Shown here: positions 47,032-59,477 of the stretch, one piece after another
Numbering within the stretch: the stretch's first letter is position 1
How the letters are laid out: every line of letters begins with the position of its first letter
From: Dermacentor variabilis
Lineage: Eukaryota; Arthropoda; Arachnida; Ixodida; Ixodidae
Reading direction: 5' to 3'
DNA: 64,000 nt
NCBI RefSeq assembly: GCF_050947875.1
Contig: NC_134568.1
Coordinates: 256,046,615-256,110,614 of the forward strand
Notes under the pieces: generated by a model
Database searches by the model: none
Told to the model about the DNA's origin: nothing
The model's input: only the letters and a program-made list of their open reading frames with translations
Program-made: the position numbers and the translations under genes

Positions 47032-50000
47032 CTACGCATAGGACAACACAGGCGGATCACAGTAGGGCTTGAGACGCAGGACATGCACAATTTCGCGTCC
47101 TCCACGGCGATGATCCAAAGGTAGCTCGACGGGTTCCACGATATAGTTGACTGGCGACGTTTGGTTGATCATGTGGTATGGGCCCTGGTACTGCGACGCG
47201 AGTTTCGGTGACAGTCCAGGGGTGGGGGTTGGAATCCAAAGCCACACTAGCCAGCAAGGGGCATAGAATACAGGAGCATGGGAAGTTTCTCGATGGTGCT
47301 TCTGGCGTTGCTGGTCTTCTGACGTAAATATACGGGAAAGCTTGCGACACTCTTCTGCGTGTGCAGCAGCTTCGGATAAGGTTGTGGTTTCCGTGGTGTC
47401 AGGGCGGTACGGAAGGATAGTATCCATCGTGCAAAAAGGTTCGCGTCCATACAGGAGAAAGAAGGGTGCAAATCCCGCGGTAGTCTGCGTGGCGGTGTTG
47501 TAAGCGTAGGTCAGAAAAGGTATAACATGGTCCCATTTGGTTTGGGCGGATGCAACCTACATAGCCAGCATGTCACCAATAGTGCGGATAAAGCTCTCGG
47601 TCATGCCATTAGGCTGCGGATGACACGCAGCAGTGGTACGATGAATGATGCCGCATTCTTTGAGGAGAGCCTCGATGACGTCGGAGAAGAAGACGCCGCC
47701 TCTGTCACTGAGTAATTCCCTGGGAGCTCCGTGGCGAAGGATGATGTGGCGCAAGAGAAACCAGGCGAAGTCACGTGCAGAAGCGCTGGACAAAGGGGAA
47801 GTTTCCGCATAGCGTGTAAGATGGTCGATGGCCACGATTACCCACCGATTGCCGTCTGATGTGGTTGGCAGATGTCAATTAATGTCGCTGCCTACTCGAT
47901 CAAAAGCACGTGCTGGGCAAAGCAAAGGCTGCAGTGGGGCGGTTGAACGACGAGGGGGATCTTTACGGCGCTGGCAAACGAGACCGGAGCGGACATAATG
48001 ACGGATGAATCAATACATCCCCCGCCAGTAGTAACGAAGGCGTAAGCGCGCTTATGTCTTGTGTACATCTGCGTGCGCGTATTGGAGATCGTCGTGGAAC
48101 GCTGCACAGGTATCCAAACGCAGTTGCCCAGGGATGACGAGCAACCATTTGCGGCCGTCCGGGAGGTAGTTACGACGGTACAAGAGCCCGTCGCGAATGG
48201 AGAAGTGATGTGCTTGGCGACGTAATGCGCGATTGGTAGTGGGTGTCGATGGGGAGAACAAGAAACGCAGCATGGACACAATCCATGGGTCTTTCTTCTG
48301 CTCCAGAAGAATGTCCGTGGCAGCAAGGGAAGACTCGGACAATGAGGCCTTCGGGGAGCTAACCTCGTCTGTTAGTGGCGAACGAGACAAGGCATCCGCA
48401 TCCGAGTGTTTTCGGCCAAAACGGTGCAACACTCGAATGTTCTACTCGTGAACTCGAAGCAAGACGACCGGATGGTTCTTTGAAGGACGAAAGCAAGCAC
48501 AGCGAATGGTGATCAGCTATCACGACAAATGGGCGGCCATAGAGGTACGGACGGAATTTGGTAATGGCCCAAATGATAGCCAGGCATTCTTTTTCTGTTA
48601 GAGAATAGTTCGATTCAGGTTTAGTGAGTGCACGACTGGCGAAGGCAACGACGTACTCATCGAAGCCAGCCTTTCTCTGAGCGAGAACGGCACCAAGGCC
48701 AACGCCACTGGCATCCGTGTGTATTTCAGTTGGAGCCCTTGGGTCGAAATGGCGCAGGATATGTGGTGACGTCAAGAGACGACACAGCTGTGTGAATGTG
48801 GCATCGCAATCCGGTGACCAGGTCGACAAGTTGTGGCCACCACGAAGAATCTGCGTTAAAGGTGCTATTATGGTGGCAAAATTGCGGATGAAACGGCGGA
48901 AGTATGACGCTAACCCAATGAAGCTGCGCAGTTATTTCAAGGTCGTTCATCGCGGAAACTGGGCTACAGCTTGTAGTTTCGCCGGATCAGGGAGTACACC
49001 TTCTTTCGACACGACATGGCCGAGGATGACCAGCTGCCGGGCAGCGAAGCGACACTTCTTCAAGTTAAGCTGGAGGCCAGCATCGGCGATGCACTTGAGG
49101 ACGCGTTCAGGTCGAAGTGGGAAGGAAAGTCCGGTGATAAGATCACGATGTCGTCCAGATAACACAGGCATATTTGCCGTCTGAGGCCGCGCAAGATGTT
49201 GTCCATCATTCTTTCAAATGTGGCAGGCACTTTACACAGGATAAATGGAATCACGGTGAATTCAAATAAACCGTCAGGTGTCATGAAGGCCGTTTTTGGA
49301 CGGTCTGACTCAGCCACTGGGACTTGCCAGTACCCGGATCATATGTCTAAAGATGAGTAGAATTCGGTGCCTTGGAGGCAGCCTAGCGCGTCGTCAATAC
49401 GAGGTAGCGGATAAACGTCCTTGCGGGTGATCTTATTGAGTCGCCGGTAGTCCACGCAAAAGCGAATTGTTCCATTTTTCTATTTTACCAACACTACAGG
49501 AGAAGCCCTGGGACTGTGCGATGGTTGTATGACGCCACGTTGGAGCATGTCTCCAACTTACTCAGCGATGACGCTACGCTCCATGGCGGATACACGATAC
49601 GGCCTGTGGCGTAAAGGCGCATGGTAGCCGGTGTCGATGTGATGGACAACAGTGGAAGTACGGCCTAACCGAGATTGGTGTAGGTCGAATGACATGCGAA
49701 AGCGGTCAAGGAGATCGACGATCTGGGAGTGCTGCGCTGGAGTGAGGTTGAGATCAACACATTTGGAAAATGTTGGGTCGCACGACGGCGTGGGAGGAGA
49801 AACTTGAAGGGCCAGAGCATCAACCAGAGGAGAAGCCGGGTCGTCAGGCACATCATAAAGGAAGCTTGCTTCGATTTCGTCGGCATAACCAAGACACTCA
49901 TCGTGGAGCAGGCTAGCAGGGCAAGGAAACAGGTTTGATACATAAAGTGCGCTGGAACCTTGTCGAATAGCAAGAAGGGCAAAATGAAGCAAGAAAGGAT

Positions 50001-50598
50001 GACGGCGAGCAACAAGCTTAGACGGCGTGAAAATAACTGTGGAGTCGGAAAACCCAACGCAGGAAACGGGTACAAGTGCGGCAAAGTATGGAGGAATCTC
50101 GGTGTCGGTGGTGACGAACACACGACCGGAAGCGTCATCAGTATCTTCAAAAACGTTGGTGCCGAATGGCGACAGCGCGAGTTCAGCACGGGCACAATCT
50201 ATAACGGCCTGATGAGGGGACAGAAAGTCCCATTCTAAAATCATAGCATGGGAGCAGCGAGGCAGAACAACGAACTCAACATGGTATAAAGCGCCGCTTG
50301 TAACAACACGCACGGTACACTTCCCTAAGGATTCAATCGGCGCAGCGCTTGCTGTACGTAATGCAATGGCCGAATATGGCGTCGCGACTTTTCTAAGGTT
50401 AAGACGAAGCTGGTCCGAAAACACTGATGTTGCTGCTCCCGCGTGTACAAGCGCATGAACGGCAATGTCTTCTGCATAAACTTCAAGGACGTTCGCAGGA
50501 AATAAAAAAGGTCTTGAGGAGTTCGTTGAGATCGCAGTTTTCCCTCCGGAACTGCGGTCCTTAGTTTTCCTCTCGGATAGCTTCAGGGCGACGGGCAA
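47032..50598 (-). pseudogene. Gypsy pol remnant: protease, RT, RNase H, integrase
   Basis: The protease frame (49558-50598) reads VHAGAATSV where a catalytic DTGAATS-type motif is expected, so the catalytic Asp is lost. RT pieces are at 48947-49317 (VIPFILCKVPATFERMMD, CLCYLDDIVI). RNase H is at 48359-48829 ([29 protein letters not shown]), with a frame break before the DADALSRSP block in 48052-48432. Integrase occupies 47557-47835 (LLSDRGGVFF, HPQPNGMTESF), with a C-terminal tail at 47032-47427. There are at least five frame breaks or stops. The 50561-50598 overlap with gag may reflect the usual Gypsy gag-pol frame change. Confidence 0.8.
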
Positions 50599-51703
50599 GC
50601 GGCGACAGAGAACGCCGACGGGGAGACGGAGACCGACGGGTATTGAAGTTTCGGGAAGCAGGAGGCGAGGCTTCCAAGAGCTGAGCAGCAGTAGCGGAAC
50701 GGGACGGAGAGTAGAAACCGTGGCTTTGTGCCTTTGGAGAATCCGAAGGATACCATCCGCGCCAGCGGCAAAGCCGTGCTACATGCCCAGGTAGGCCGCG
50801 CGAATAACAGATAGGCCGGTTGTCATGGGTGCGCCATGGATTGACAACAGCGGGCGGAGACCGATGGAAATATTGGCGAGGTGGGCGCACGGGCTGCTGT
50901 GGCGGCCAGTAGCTGCTTGCGGGGTTAGGCGCATATGTTGCAGCTGTTTGCGGAGGTGAGGGAAAGGCGCTGGTAAGTCTGGATTGAATACCTGCCGACG
51001 GAGGCCTTGGATTCGCGACACAGGCAGCGTACGTAAGTGGAACAGGAGTAGGAGACGGTTGATGAGCAAGTGGTATTGCATTAGCGACTTGCTCTTGTAT
51101 CACCTGACGGAGATCGGGTGACAAGGGTGACTCGGAGACTGGATTGACTGGTAGAAGAGAGAGTTGGCGTGCCACTTCTCGTACAAATTGCTTGATTTGG
51201 TCGAAAGTTGGTGAACTGCAAGGAGTAGAACTGACACCATCACTCAGAGCTGAAAGCGCGACGTCCGAAGCCAGAGCGCGGCGCGTAGAAAGCCGTTGTT
51301 TGCGCAGCTCCTCGTAGCTCTGGCAAAGCGTTATGAGGTCATTGACCGTCTGAGGATTCTTTGCCAAGAGCATTTGGAAGGCGTCGTCTTCTATGCCTTT
51401 CAAGGTGTTGACCTAGCCATCTTCGGACATATCTGGATTGATACGCCGGCAAATGTAAACTACATCTTCAATGTAGCTCGTAAAAGTTTCGCCCTTTTGT
51501 TGGGCATGACAGGGAAGCTGTTGTTCAGCCCGAAGTTTGCGCACAGCAGGGCGACCGAACACTTCTTGAAGTGTCGTTCGAAATGCTGTCCAGGTGGAAA
51601 AGTCAGCCTCATGGTTGCGTAACCAAAGATGGGCTACACCGGGAAGGTAGAATGGTACGTAACCAAGCTTGTCAGCTTCAGACCATTTGTTGTGGGCACT
51701 CAC
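50561..51703 (-). pseudogene. Gypsy gag remnant with in-frame stop
   Basis: The frame is continuous except for a stop near 51410. The N-terminal part (51413-51703) has the WSEADKLGYVPFYLPGVAHL and WTAFRTTLQEVFGRP type of capsid blocks. The C-terminal part has proline-rich sequence and a degenerate knuckle, ICYSRGLPGHVARLC, in which one zinc-binding Cys has become Arg. Confidence 0.7.
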
Positions 51704-51916
51704 TCTGTTGTACGATGACAGCCAGTCCTCTACGTCATGATCGTCAGTGCCATTGAATATGGGAGGATCCCGCTGGCGTGACGTACCAGGACAGAAGACC
51801 GAGGCGGTGCCATGGGTGGCTCGGTAGGACTAGTCTGCTGAGGCATGGGAGATGTGACAGGGATCGTCCGGCTTCGGAGTTCCAGGTTTGCAAAAGGTCA
51901 AGCACCTTCCACAAGA

Positions 51917-52060
51917 TGTCGCGAGGCTCTTTGGGCAGTAAGCGTTCGCGACTAGAACGATAGAGCAGCGAGAGGTAGTATAGCCGATCGAGCACCGAAA
52001 CAAGGTTTTTGTCACTCTCATACATAGCCACAGCCCCACTGCTCCTTATGTTACAGTACA
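51917..52060 (-). repeat. 5' LTR of the 47-52 kb Gypsy element
   Basis: 144 bp; the plus strand reads TGTCGCGAGG ... GTTACAGTACA. It is followed by TA-rich DNA and then by an unrelated Gypsy pol of opposite orientation. Confidence 0.85.
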
Positions 52061-52076
52061 ATATATACATATTTCA

Positions 52077-54410
52077 ATGCATGAAGCGGACAAAGAAAAC
52101 AACGCCTTTTCTACTCCGGATGGTCTTTACGAGATTAATGTAATGTCTTTCGGTCTGTGCAATTCTCCCGACACATTTGAAAGAATGATCGACACTGTTT
52201 TTCGCGGCCTCAAGTGGAAAACTTGTCTATGTTACCTTGACGACATCGTCGTGTTTTCCTCGACTTTCTCTGACCATATGCAACGCTTAGACGAAGTGCT
52301 CACATGCCTTTCTAATGCCGGACTTCAACTAAACACGAGGAAGTGCCGTTTCGCTAGCACAACGATTAATGACCTGGGTCATATCGTTAGCAAAGACGGC
52401 ATCCAGCCCGATCCGGACAAAATTTCCGCAGTGCTCAACTTTCCCCGCCCACTACGTGCAATAGAACTGCGCAGCTTCATTGGACTTGCTTCATACTTTC
52501 GACGTTTTATCCGGAACTTCGTTAGCATTGCCTCGCCCCTCCACAAGCTCCTTGCTAGTTCCAGTTCCTTCGATTGGAACGATCCGTGTGAAGCCGCGTT
52601 CCAAGAACTCAAGCGCGCACTAACATCCCCACCTGTTCTTTGTCATTTTGAAGACAAGGCGCCCATATTACTGCATACTGACGCTAGCGGTCAAGGAATT
52701 GGTGCCGTACTGCTTCAGCGCGACCACGAATTTTGCGATAAAGTTATTGCATATGCAAGCCGCGTTCTCACTTCCGCGGAAAAGAAGTACTCGATAACCG
52801 AAAGAGTGTATGACAGTTGTCTGGTCCATTCAGAAATTTCGTCCATATCTTCACGGTCGACATTTCACGATTGTGACCGACCACCATGCACTATGTCGGT
52901 TGTCGACCATCAGAAACGTGTCTGGACGCCTTGGCCGCTAGATACTCCGATTACAAGCACATAATTTCGATGTCATATACAAGTCCGCAAGGAAGCACGA
53001 AGCTGCCGATGCTCTTTCACGATGCCCATTACCACCATCATCGGAGCACATCACATCACCTTGTCAAATTGACCGCACGGAGGACGCATCGTCTATTACA
53101 CCGATTTCTTCCTTGACTCCATCAAACCGCCCTTCAGTGCTTTCCACTCACCAGCGCGCCGATTCTTATTGCCATGGTATTCTCAATCGCCATAGCAGTG
53201 TTTCATCTCAACCAATGCCAGGCTACGGAAACAGCTCAATCTGTTCAAGTTCGAAGACGACGTGCTCTACAGGTACATTTTTCACCTCGAAGGCCATCGA
53301 TGGGTTCCCGTTCTACCGCGCTCTCTTCGCGCGGCAGTTCTGCAGGCCTCACACGATGACCTTACGTCAGGCCACTTGGGTTACCACAAAACACACGAGC
53401 GCATAAGCAGCCGATTCTTTTGGTCAGGTCATTCCACGACCATAGCTAGATATGTTGCCTCGTGCTTGCTTGACCAACGCCGTAAGTGACCTCCTACTGC
53501 TCCGGTCGGGATGCTACAGCCACTTCCTAGTCCAGTAGAACCCTTCTCTGTCGTCAGCATTGACCTTGTCGGGCCACTCCCACCTACTCTAGATGGCAAC
53601 AGATGGATCGTCACTGCTGTTGACCACTTGATCCGGTAGGCTGAAACAGCCTCAGTACGTTCAGGAGCTGCCTCAGAAGTAGCGGCCTTCTTCTTGCAGG
53701 CTATCTACTTGCATCACGGAGCACCTCACGTTCTTTTGAGCGACCGAGGCAAGACATTTCTTTCAAGCACTCTTAATCAAGTTCTGCAAGCGTCCAACAA
53801 CATGCACAAGACAGCGTCTAGCTACCACCCTCAAACCAACGACCCAACAGAGCGATTTCATCGCACCCTGTACGACATGCTATCCATATATATTCAACCT
53901 CACCATCGTAACTGGGATGCGATTCTCCCATTTGTAACATTTGCATACGACACGTCTGTTCAACGGACCACCGCATACTCTCCGTTTTTCTTAGTATACG
54001 GCCGCCACCCAACCTCATCACTCGACGTTTCTTTCTTCTCTGGCCCTGTCAACGCTTCACCATTCATTTGCGACCAGTTTGTGTCTCGTCTTGCCCAATG
54101 TCGTCGTCGCGCCCGTATGAACACTGAAGCCAGCCAAGACGATCGCAAACATCGGTACGATGCCTCTCACCGCGTCGTTTCCTACCGCCCTGTTGACGAC
54201 GTGCTCCTATGGACACCTGCACGAACACCCAGTTTATGTGAAAAGCTTGAGTCTCAATAGATTGGTCCCTACAAAGACATAGAGCAGACCTCGCCGGCGA
54301 ACTATCGCGTTACACCTGTTGATGCCCCAACTGACCTATACGCTGCTGCGGAACAGAGATCGTGCACGTTTCCTGCCTCAAGCCCTTTCATCTCCGTTGC
54401 AATGTCTAAT
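52077..54410 (+). pseudogene. Gypsy pol fragment: RT, RNase H, integrase
   Basis: The frame 52077-52964 encodes RT (CLCYLDDIVVFSS, LGHIVSKDGIQPDPDKI) and RNase H (HTDASGQGIGAVLLQ). A frame break near 52808, within the KKYSITE block, scrambles the end of RNase H; later pieces resume in other frames. The integrase zinc finger lies near 53390-53490 (GHLGYHKTHER, then CLLDQRRK, in which one finger Cys has become Asp). The catalytic core spans 53530-53870 (IDLVGPLPPT, LLSDRGKTF, HPQTNDPTERFHRT). The C-terminal tail extends to about 54400. Stops near 53488, 53637 and 54260 confirm decay. Confidence 0.8.
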
Positions 54411-54438
54411 GTGCGGCCAGGCTGGCCGCTTTCGTCCA

Positions 54439-54557
54439 CGGGGGAAATTAGTGTAAGCATTTATGTGCGGACTTAATCTTCATCTGTACAAAGTCATCAT
54501 CAATCATCAGCACCATTTTTCTTTCCTGGTATAAAGCGTCGTCACGACCGTGGTATT

Positions 54558-54560
<3 letters not shown>
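54439..54560 (+). repeat. Polypurine tract and truncated 3' LTR
   Basis: A purine run (gggggaaattag, about 54440-54451) precedes TGTAAGC at 54452, the expected start of an LTR. A TATAAA motif lies at about 54531-54537. The LTR is cut at 54560 by a (TA)n tract, and no second copy is present in the window. Confidence 0.65.

Positions 54561-54604
<44 letters not shown>
54561..54604. repeat. (TA)n microsatellite at left edge of foldback element
   Basis: 44 bases of TA repeats between the truncated LTR and the foldback element. Confidence 0.97.
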
Positions 54605-54607
<3 letters not shown>

Positions 54608-56816
54608 GAATATCCCACCTGCACGCGTCGCAATTCCTCCTCCAGGTCAAACTCCTCATCTTCCGGGGTTGGAGGGCGCCTGCATGGAACACGAAGCACG
54701 AAATTCTGCAGACGCACTTGCGAGCACAGTAAGTGCACGCCGTGTGACAGACACAGCGACGAAGTCAGCAATCCGGAGAACGAGAGTATGTTCGGCCTTC
54801 GCCGTTCTTCGCAGTCGTGTAGCGAATATGTACCTGACGCGAGTCGCGGCCGGCTGTACGAAGCGTAGCTGCTGTAAACAGGGCAGAACGCCCAGGAGTT
54901 CTTCGCGCCTCGACAACGGCGGCTCATTAAACAAGCCAGAGAAATCGGCACCGAATTGCGACCGCACTGCATCCTTCGGAGCCATGCGAACCTGGCTCCT
55001 GTTGACGAAGCAGCTGGTAACTAAAAGCCACTCCTAATAAGAAATGGGCGCGAGTCGCGATAGCTAGCAAATCGTCCGTAGGCTGCCCGTCATTAAAATA
55101 AAAAACAGGAGTGAAAAGCTACCTGAACTACGCTGTTTCATTTGTGAAGTTGTTTTGTGTGTGCCTCTCAGAGTGGTGTAAGGTCGTACTTCGGGCACGG
55201 AGAAAAGGAATATTAAGCACTTCTTACTTTCGATGCCGCAAAAGTTACTCTACAAACGGCAATATTTTCATGAGATGGGAAGTTGTTACATTACCCTTCC
55301 ATTTTCGATCCGTTGTCTGAAGGCTCTTTTTTCGTAACGTTACTGCTGTACGTCTGTTTCAATTCCGCGCTTCGCACTCCTCCTGGCGGCGTCTGTGGAA
55401 CGATTTCGGGGACAATCTCAGAGGACACGAAAAGCGCGAAGTGTCATAGTACACTTCAGGATACGCAATCATGAAGCGGGCATAAGTGTTGTCTAAAATA
55501 CGGTGGTTGCGACATGATTTCGGCTCCAGCAGTTGCTTCTGGCGCTAGCAGTCGGTGAAGTGTGGCCTACGAGATCGGCATCCATTTCTCCGGTAGAACC
55601 CTCATTGCGAGAGAGGCTTACGATTCGGACACCACCTGTTGCTGTGCTCCAGGGTAGAGTGAACTGCTGTAATTTCCAAATACGCGCATTCCTTACTATC
55701 TGTACTGTGCTATATGGCATCATTAAGGTGAAAGAAATTTAAGAACACCGCTGCAAGAGCAGCTGCTGGAGCCGAAAGCATGTCGCAACCGCCGTATTTT
55801 AGACAAAACTTATGCTCGCTTCATAATTACTTATCCTGAAGTGTACCATCATACTTCGCGCCTTTCGTGTCCTCCGAGATGCACGTCTAAACCACACGCT
55901 CAGGCGCCGCTAGGAGGAGTGCGAAGCGTGAAATTTAACCTATAGGTAGGACATTAAATAGTATAATAGCAAGAGCTTGGTGGCGCAACCCACCGCCCCG
56001 TTCCAGATGGGACACTCAAAACATCTATCCTGCATACATCCAGCCATCCATCCATGTTGCAGACAAACAGAAGGTAACTGTTCTGAGAAAACTGCCTTCA
56101 GACAACTGATCGAAAATGGAAGGGTAAGGTAACAACTTCCCATCTCAGGAAAATATTGCCGTTTGTGGAGTAACTTTTGCGGCATCGAAAGCAAGAAGTG
56201 CTTAATATTCCTTTTCTCCATGCCCGAAGTACGACCTTACACCACTCTGAGAGGCACACACAAAACAACTTCACAAATGAAACAGCGTAGTTCAGGTAGC
56301 TTTTCACTCCTGTTTTTTATTTTAATGACGGGCAGCCTACGGACGATTTGCTAGCTATCGCGACTCGCGCCCATTTCTTATTAGGAGTGGCTTTTAGTTA
56401 CCACCTGCTTCGTCAACAGGAGCCAGGTTCGCATGGCTCCGAAGGAAGCAGTACGGTCGCAATTCGGTGCCGATTTCTCTGGCTTGTTTAATGAGCCGCC
56501 GTTGTCGAGGCGCGAAGAACTCCTGGGCGTTCTGCCCTGTTTACAGCAGCTACGCTTCGTACAGCCGGCCTCGACTCGTGTCAGGTACATATTCGCTACA
56601 CGACTGCGAAGAACGGCGAAGGCCGAACATACTCTCGTTCTCCGGATTGCTGACTTCGTCGCTGTGTCTGTCACACGGCGTGCACTTACTGTGCTCGCAA
56701 GTGCGTCTGCAGAATTTCGTGCTTCGTGTTCCATGCAGGCGCCCTCCAACCCCGGAAGATGAGGAGTTTGACCTGGAGGAGGAAACACGACGCCGACAGG
56801 TGGGATATTCTGCATA
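54602..56816. mobile_element. Foldback element with two-part inverted arms
   Basis: The outer arms 54602 to about 55325 and about 56092 to 56816 are near-perfect inverses over about 720 bases, starting tatg(t/c)agaatatcccacctg. The inner arms, about 55362-55555 and about 55747-55935, are also inverse. The loop is about 180 bases. The right side has an extra piece (about 55936-56090) that resembles a tick SINE or LINE part. (TA)n tracts lie at both outer ends. The arms encode overlapping ORFs of 109-122 codons on both strands with no known domain. It may be a Foldback-type transposon or an inverted dimer of an unknown element. Confidence 0.75.
55936..56090. repeat. Extra segment in the right half of the foldback
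   Basis: A segment with 'ggtggcgcaacccaccgccc' and 'catccagccatccatccatg', without a counterpart on the left side. It looks like a short retroposon insertion that breaks the symmetry. Confidence 0.45.
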
Positions 56817-56828
56817 AAGAAAAAAGAA

Positions 56829-56944
<116 letters not shown>

Positions 56945-57039
56945 ATTCATACATGGCCAGGTAGCGTTTGGAGAAAGGCAATGGGGTGCCTACAAGAGAC
57001 TCGATGCCCTCGACGGCGGAAGCCAACTGCGCGATGTGG

Positions 57040-57435
57040 CGAAACTGCCGTCCCGTAATTCCGCGTCCGCTTCCCTTTTCTGTTTTTCCACTTCGCCTAA
57101 TATCAGGGACGCGTTGGAATGGGAGCATTTTCAGCCAAAGCACGGGTACTTGTTGCAGGAGCACAGGGTAATAGGCATACGGACTACACACTTAAAGCTC
57201 TTCGCGCGACAGCTGAACAAATTGCACGCATGGTACACCGAGTTATCTACCATCGCAAAGGCTTTGGAGAGGCGGAAGCGCTGTGCGTAATTCACGCATT
57301 TGTAGTTTGCCAAATCATGTATGGTCTCATCTACGTAGAACTTATAGTAGGGCCGATGTCAGACAAGCCGATACGCTTCTCCCTACCGCCTCCAAGGCTG
57401 CGCTCGGACTGGCAAAACGAACACCCTCGGATGGC
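57040..57435 (+). pseudogene. I-clade LINE fragment: post-RT segment
   Basis: The frame 57119-57435 reads [19 protein letters not shown], then KGFGEAEALCVIHAFVV, CQIMYGL. This is the region after RT in I-clade ORF2, and the inverse counterpart of 43060-43390. Both copies break at or near a (TA)n or duplication boundary. It is truncated at 57435-57490, where the inverted-duplication arm begins. Confidence 0.65.
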
Positions 57436-57493
57436 TTTCTTAAGCAAAATCGCCCCGTTAAATATTGTCGTATTTTACAGAATGGTTCGCTCC

Positions 57494-59260
57494 CTTTTCC
57501 TGAATTGTGTAGGGACCAAGACTTATGTATTTCGCTCGCAGAATGACAAGTATTCTTTTCTCCTATCCCGTGAATTTTGTTATATTGCGTGAGCTCTTCG
57601 AGATCAATGATCGCGATGTAATTAAAAAAACACACAGACAGAAAACACGTTCCTATGCAGTGTCCGCGCTCTCTTCTTTCTATCTACAGAATATCAGGAG
57701 ACTAATATTGTGCAGCACCTTTACTCAAATTATCCGACAGAATCCGTATTCTCCAAGTTGAATACTAGTCGATGCGCAGTTGTCAATCCAAAAGTGGCAT
57801 AACATAACGGGCCCAGAGAATGTTTTATGCATAGAGCATGATCGCCTTGCTAACACCAGCACCGAATGCTGTCATGGCACCCATAGATTATCGTCACTAC
57901 CACCACTTTGCAGCCAAAATAATCGTACTGACCTTCTGCTACATTAAAAACTCCTCAAGATGTTCTCATCGGCCCCGAAGTCCTCAGTCGTATTGTGTTG
58001 CCAATTCTGCGTAGGATCGCAACTGAGCATAGACATTTCTATGTTGCTACTTGCAATAGGCAACACCAAAGCTTCCACAACACTTATATATGTCTATATT
58101 GCCAAATATGTCTATTTTCCAAAATCCCTGACACTGTTTTGTTACGAGCTTGTTTTTGTTGTAAAGTTGCGGTTTCATGAAAGTAGGCTGTTCGCTTTCG
58201 TAATTGTTCTTTCAGATATAATGTGTTTGTTTTCTTGTATTATGCCGTAGGGTAGGGTTCTTTCAGGGGAGGGAAACAAGCTATGAACTGATTGATTGAC
58301 TGATTGATTCGTTGAGTGATTGATTGTCATCGCTTTGCTACAAATCACTGTGTTACAGGCGTTACAGCGGCGCCTTGAGGTGACCTTGAGGATGATTCGG
58401 CTGCTGTTGGACATTGCTGGCTACCTACTTCGACTTGTCGGACCAGACAACGAAAGCAACGATAATCCCTGAAGTCGTTGAAGATACGCTCGAATCTTGT
58501 ATTTTTCTGGACTTTTTCGTTGTTCTTTTTTTTGGTCGGGAAAGAATTCTTGTGTCAATAAATGCATACTGCAACCATTCTTTGGTCTCTATGTTTGGAC
58601 AGAATTTCACGCACTGTAAAGAAGGTTGTGCAATTTGCGCGTATCGCAGTTGTAGCGAAGATCGAAAGAGAAATGGGATAGTGAAAATAAAGGGAGGTTA
58701 AGCAGAAGATCTCCTGGTTTGCTGCCCTTAACTGGGAGAAAGCTATGGAGAGAAAAGAAAAATGGAAAGAATAGCTGAGAAATGAAGCCTTTGTGCGCGA
58801 AAAAAAAAGGAACAAGGGCAGGTGGCAGCAAATTGACGGCGGCCGTGGCTGAACTCTGGCGATATGTATGCCAAGCTGGAGCTGAAACGCGTGCAGCTAA
58901 AACAGTGGTGCAGGCTTGCTCATGGCCTGCGTCTCCACGGGGCCCAAACCCATTGCTGGTCTTTATCGAGCCCCAGGCGCTACTCCTCCGCTGGCCCACC
59001 TGCGCATACTTGCGCGATCGCATACGGACCACCTCTTCAGACTTCAGAACGGTGTCGTTACCCGGCCCTTAGCGAATCTCGACCGCCCCCGAATTGACAT
59101 ACCATCTCGTGCAAACCGATCGGGATGCATGGCCCTGTGTGGCGTTGGCTCACTCAGGTACCAATAGTTCCGCAGCGCGCTCCCTCATTTATACACTTGC
59201 GACTCTGCGTTCGACTGAGAAAATTGTTCTTGGATCCTCTTCACTCTGCTTCTTGTGAAC
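57494..59260 (-). repeat. Arm B of a 2-kb inverted duplication
   Basis: Inverse of 36665-38725. It contains the reverse-oriented LINE-type tail motif (58690-58760), matching that at 37140-37215. Short ORFs lack domains. It ends at 'cttcttgtgaac' (59260). Confidence 0.85.
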
Positions 59261-59274
59261 TGTGCTGTAGAGCG

Positions 59275-59477
59275 CCCTCCCTCACCCAATTCCGAAAAAT
59301 TGTTTGGGAGGGGGTGGCTCAAGCCCTTCAACCCCCCCTCCCCCGCAGTCAGCCCCCATCTGCCCATATTGCCCGCATTTGCGCAATTCACAACCACCGA
59401 GATGAGTCCGCGGCTGCAGGGAATCGAAACCACGACCTCAGCAGCAGACCGCCACGTAACCACTGAGGCACCACGAG
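59275..59477 (-). repeat. 'CC-rich' module and tRNA-like SINE head
   Basis: 59275-59360 has 'ccgaaaaattgtttgggagg' and 'caaccccccctcccccg', related to the modules at 43530 and 46590. 59405-59477, read on the minus strand, has a tRNA-like A box (tgcctcagtggttacg) and B box (ggtttcgattccc), so it is a SINE head. Confidence 0.5.

Larger units (their letters stand above)
52064..54560 (+). mobile_element. 5'-truncated Ty3/Gypsy element, plus strand
   Basis: Starts within RT and runs through RNase H and integrase to a polypurine tract and a partial LTR. The gag, protease and first half of RT are absent. It is bounded on the left by the TA-rich flank of the preceding Gypsy LTR and on the right by a (TA)n tract that cuts its LTR. 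Confidence 0.8.

Noticed and set aside
54656..55037. ORFs of 109-122 residues conserved in both arms of the foldback
   Set aside because: Conservation follows from the inverted duplication itself. Frames on both strands are open, so neither can be chosen, and no domain is seen.
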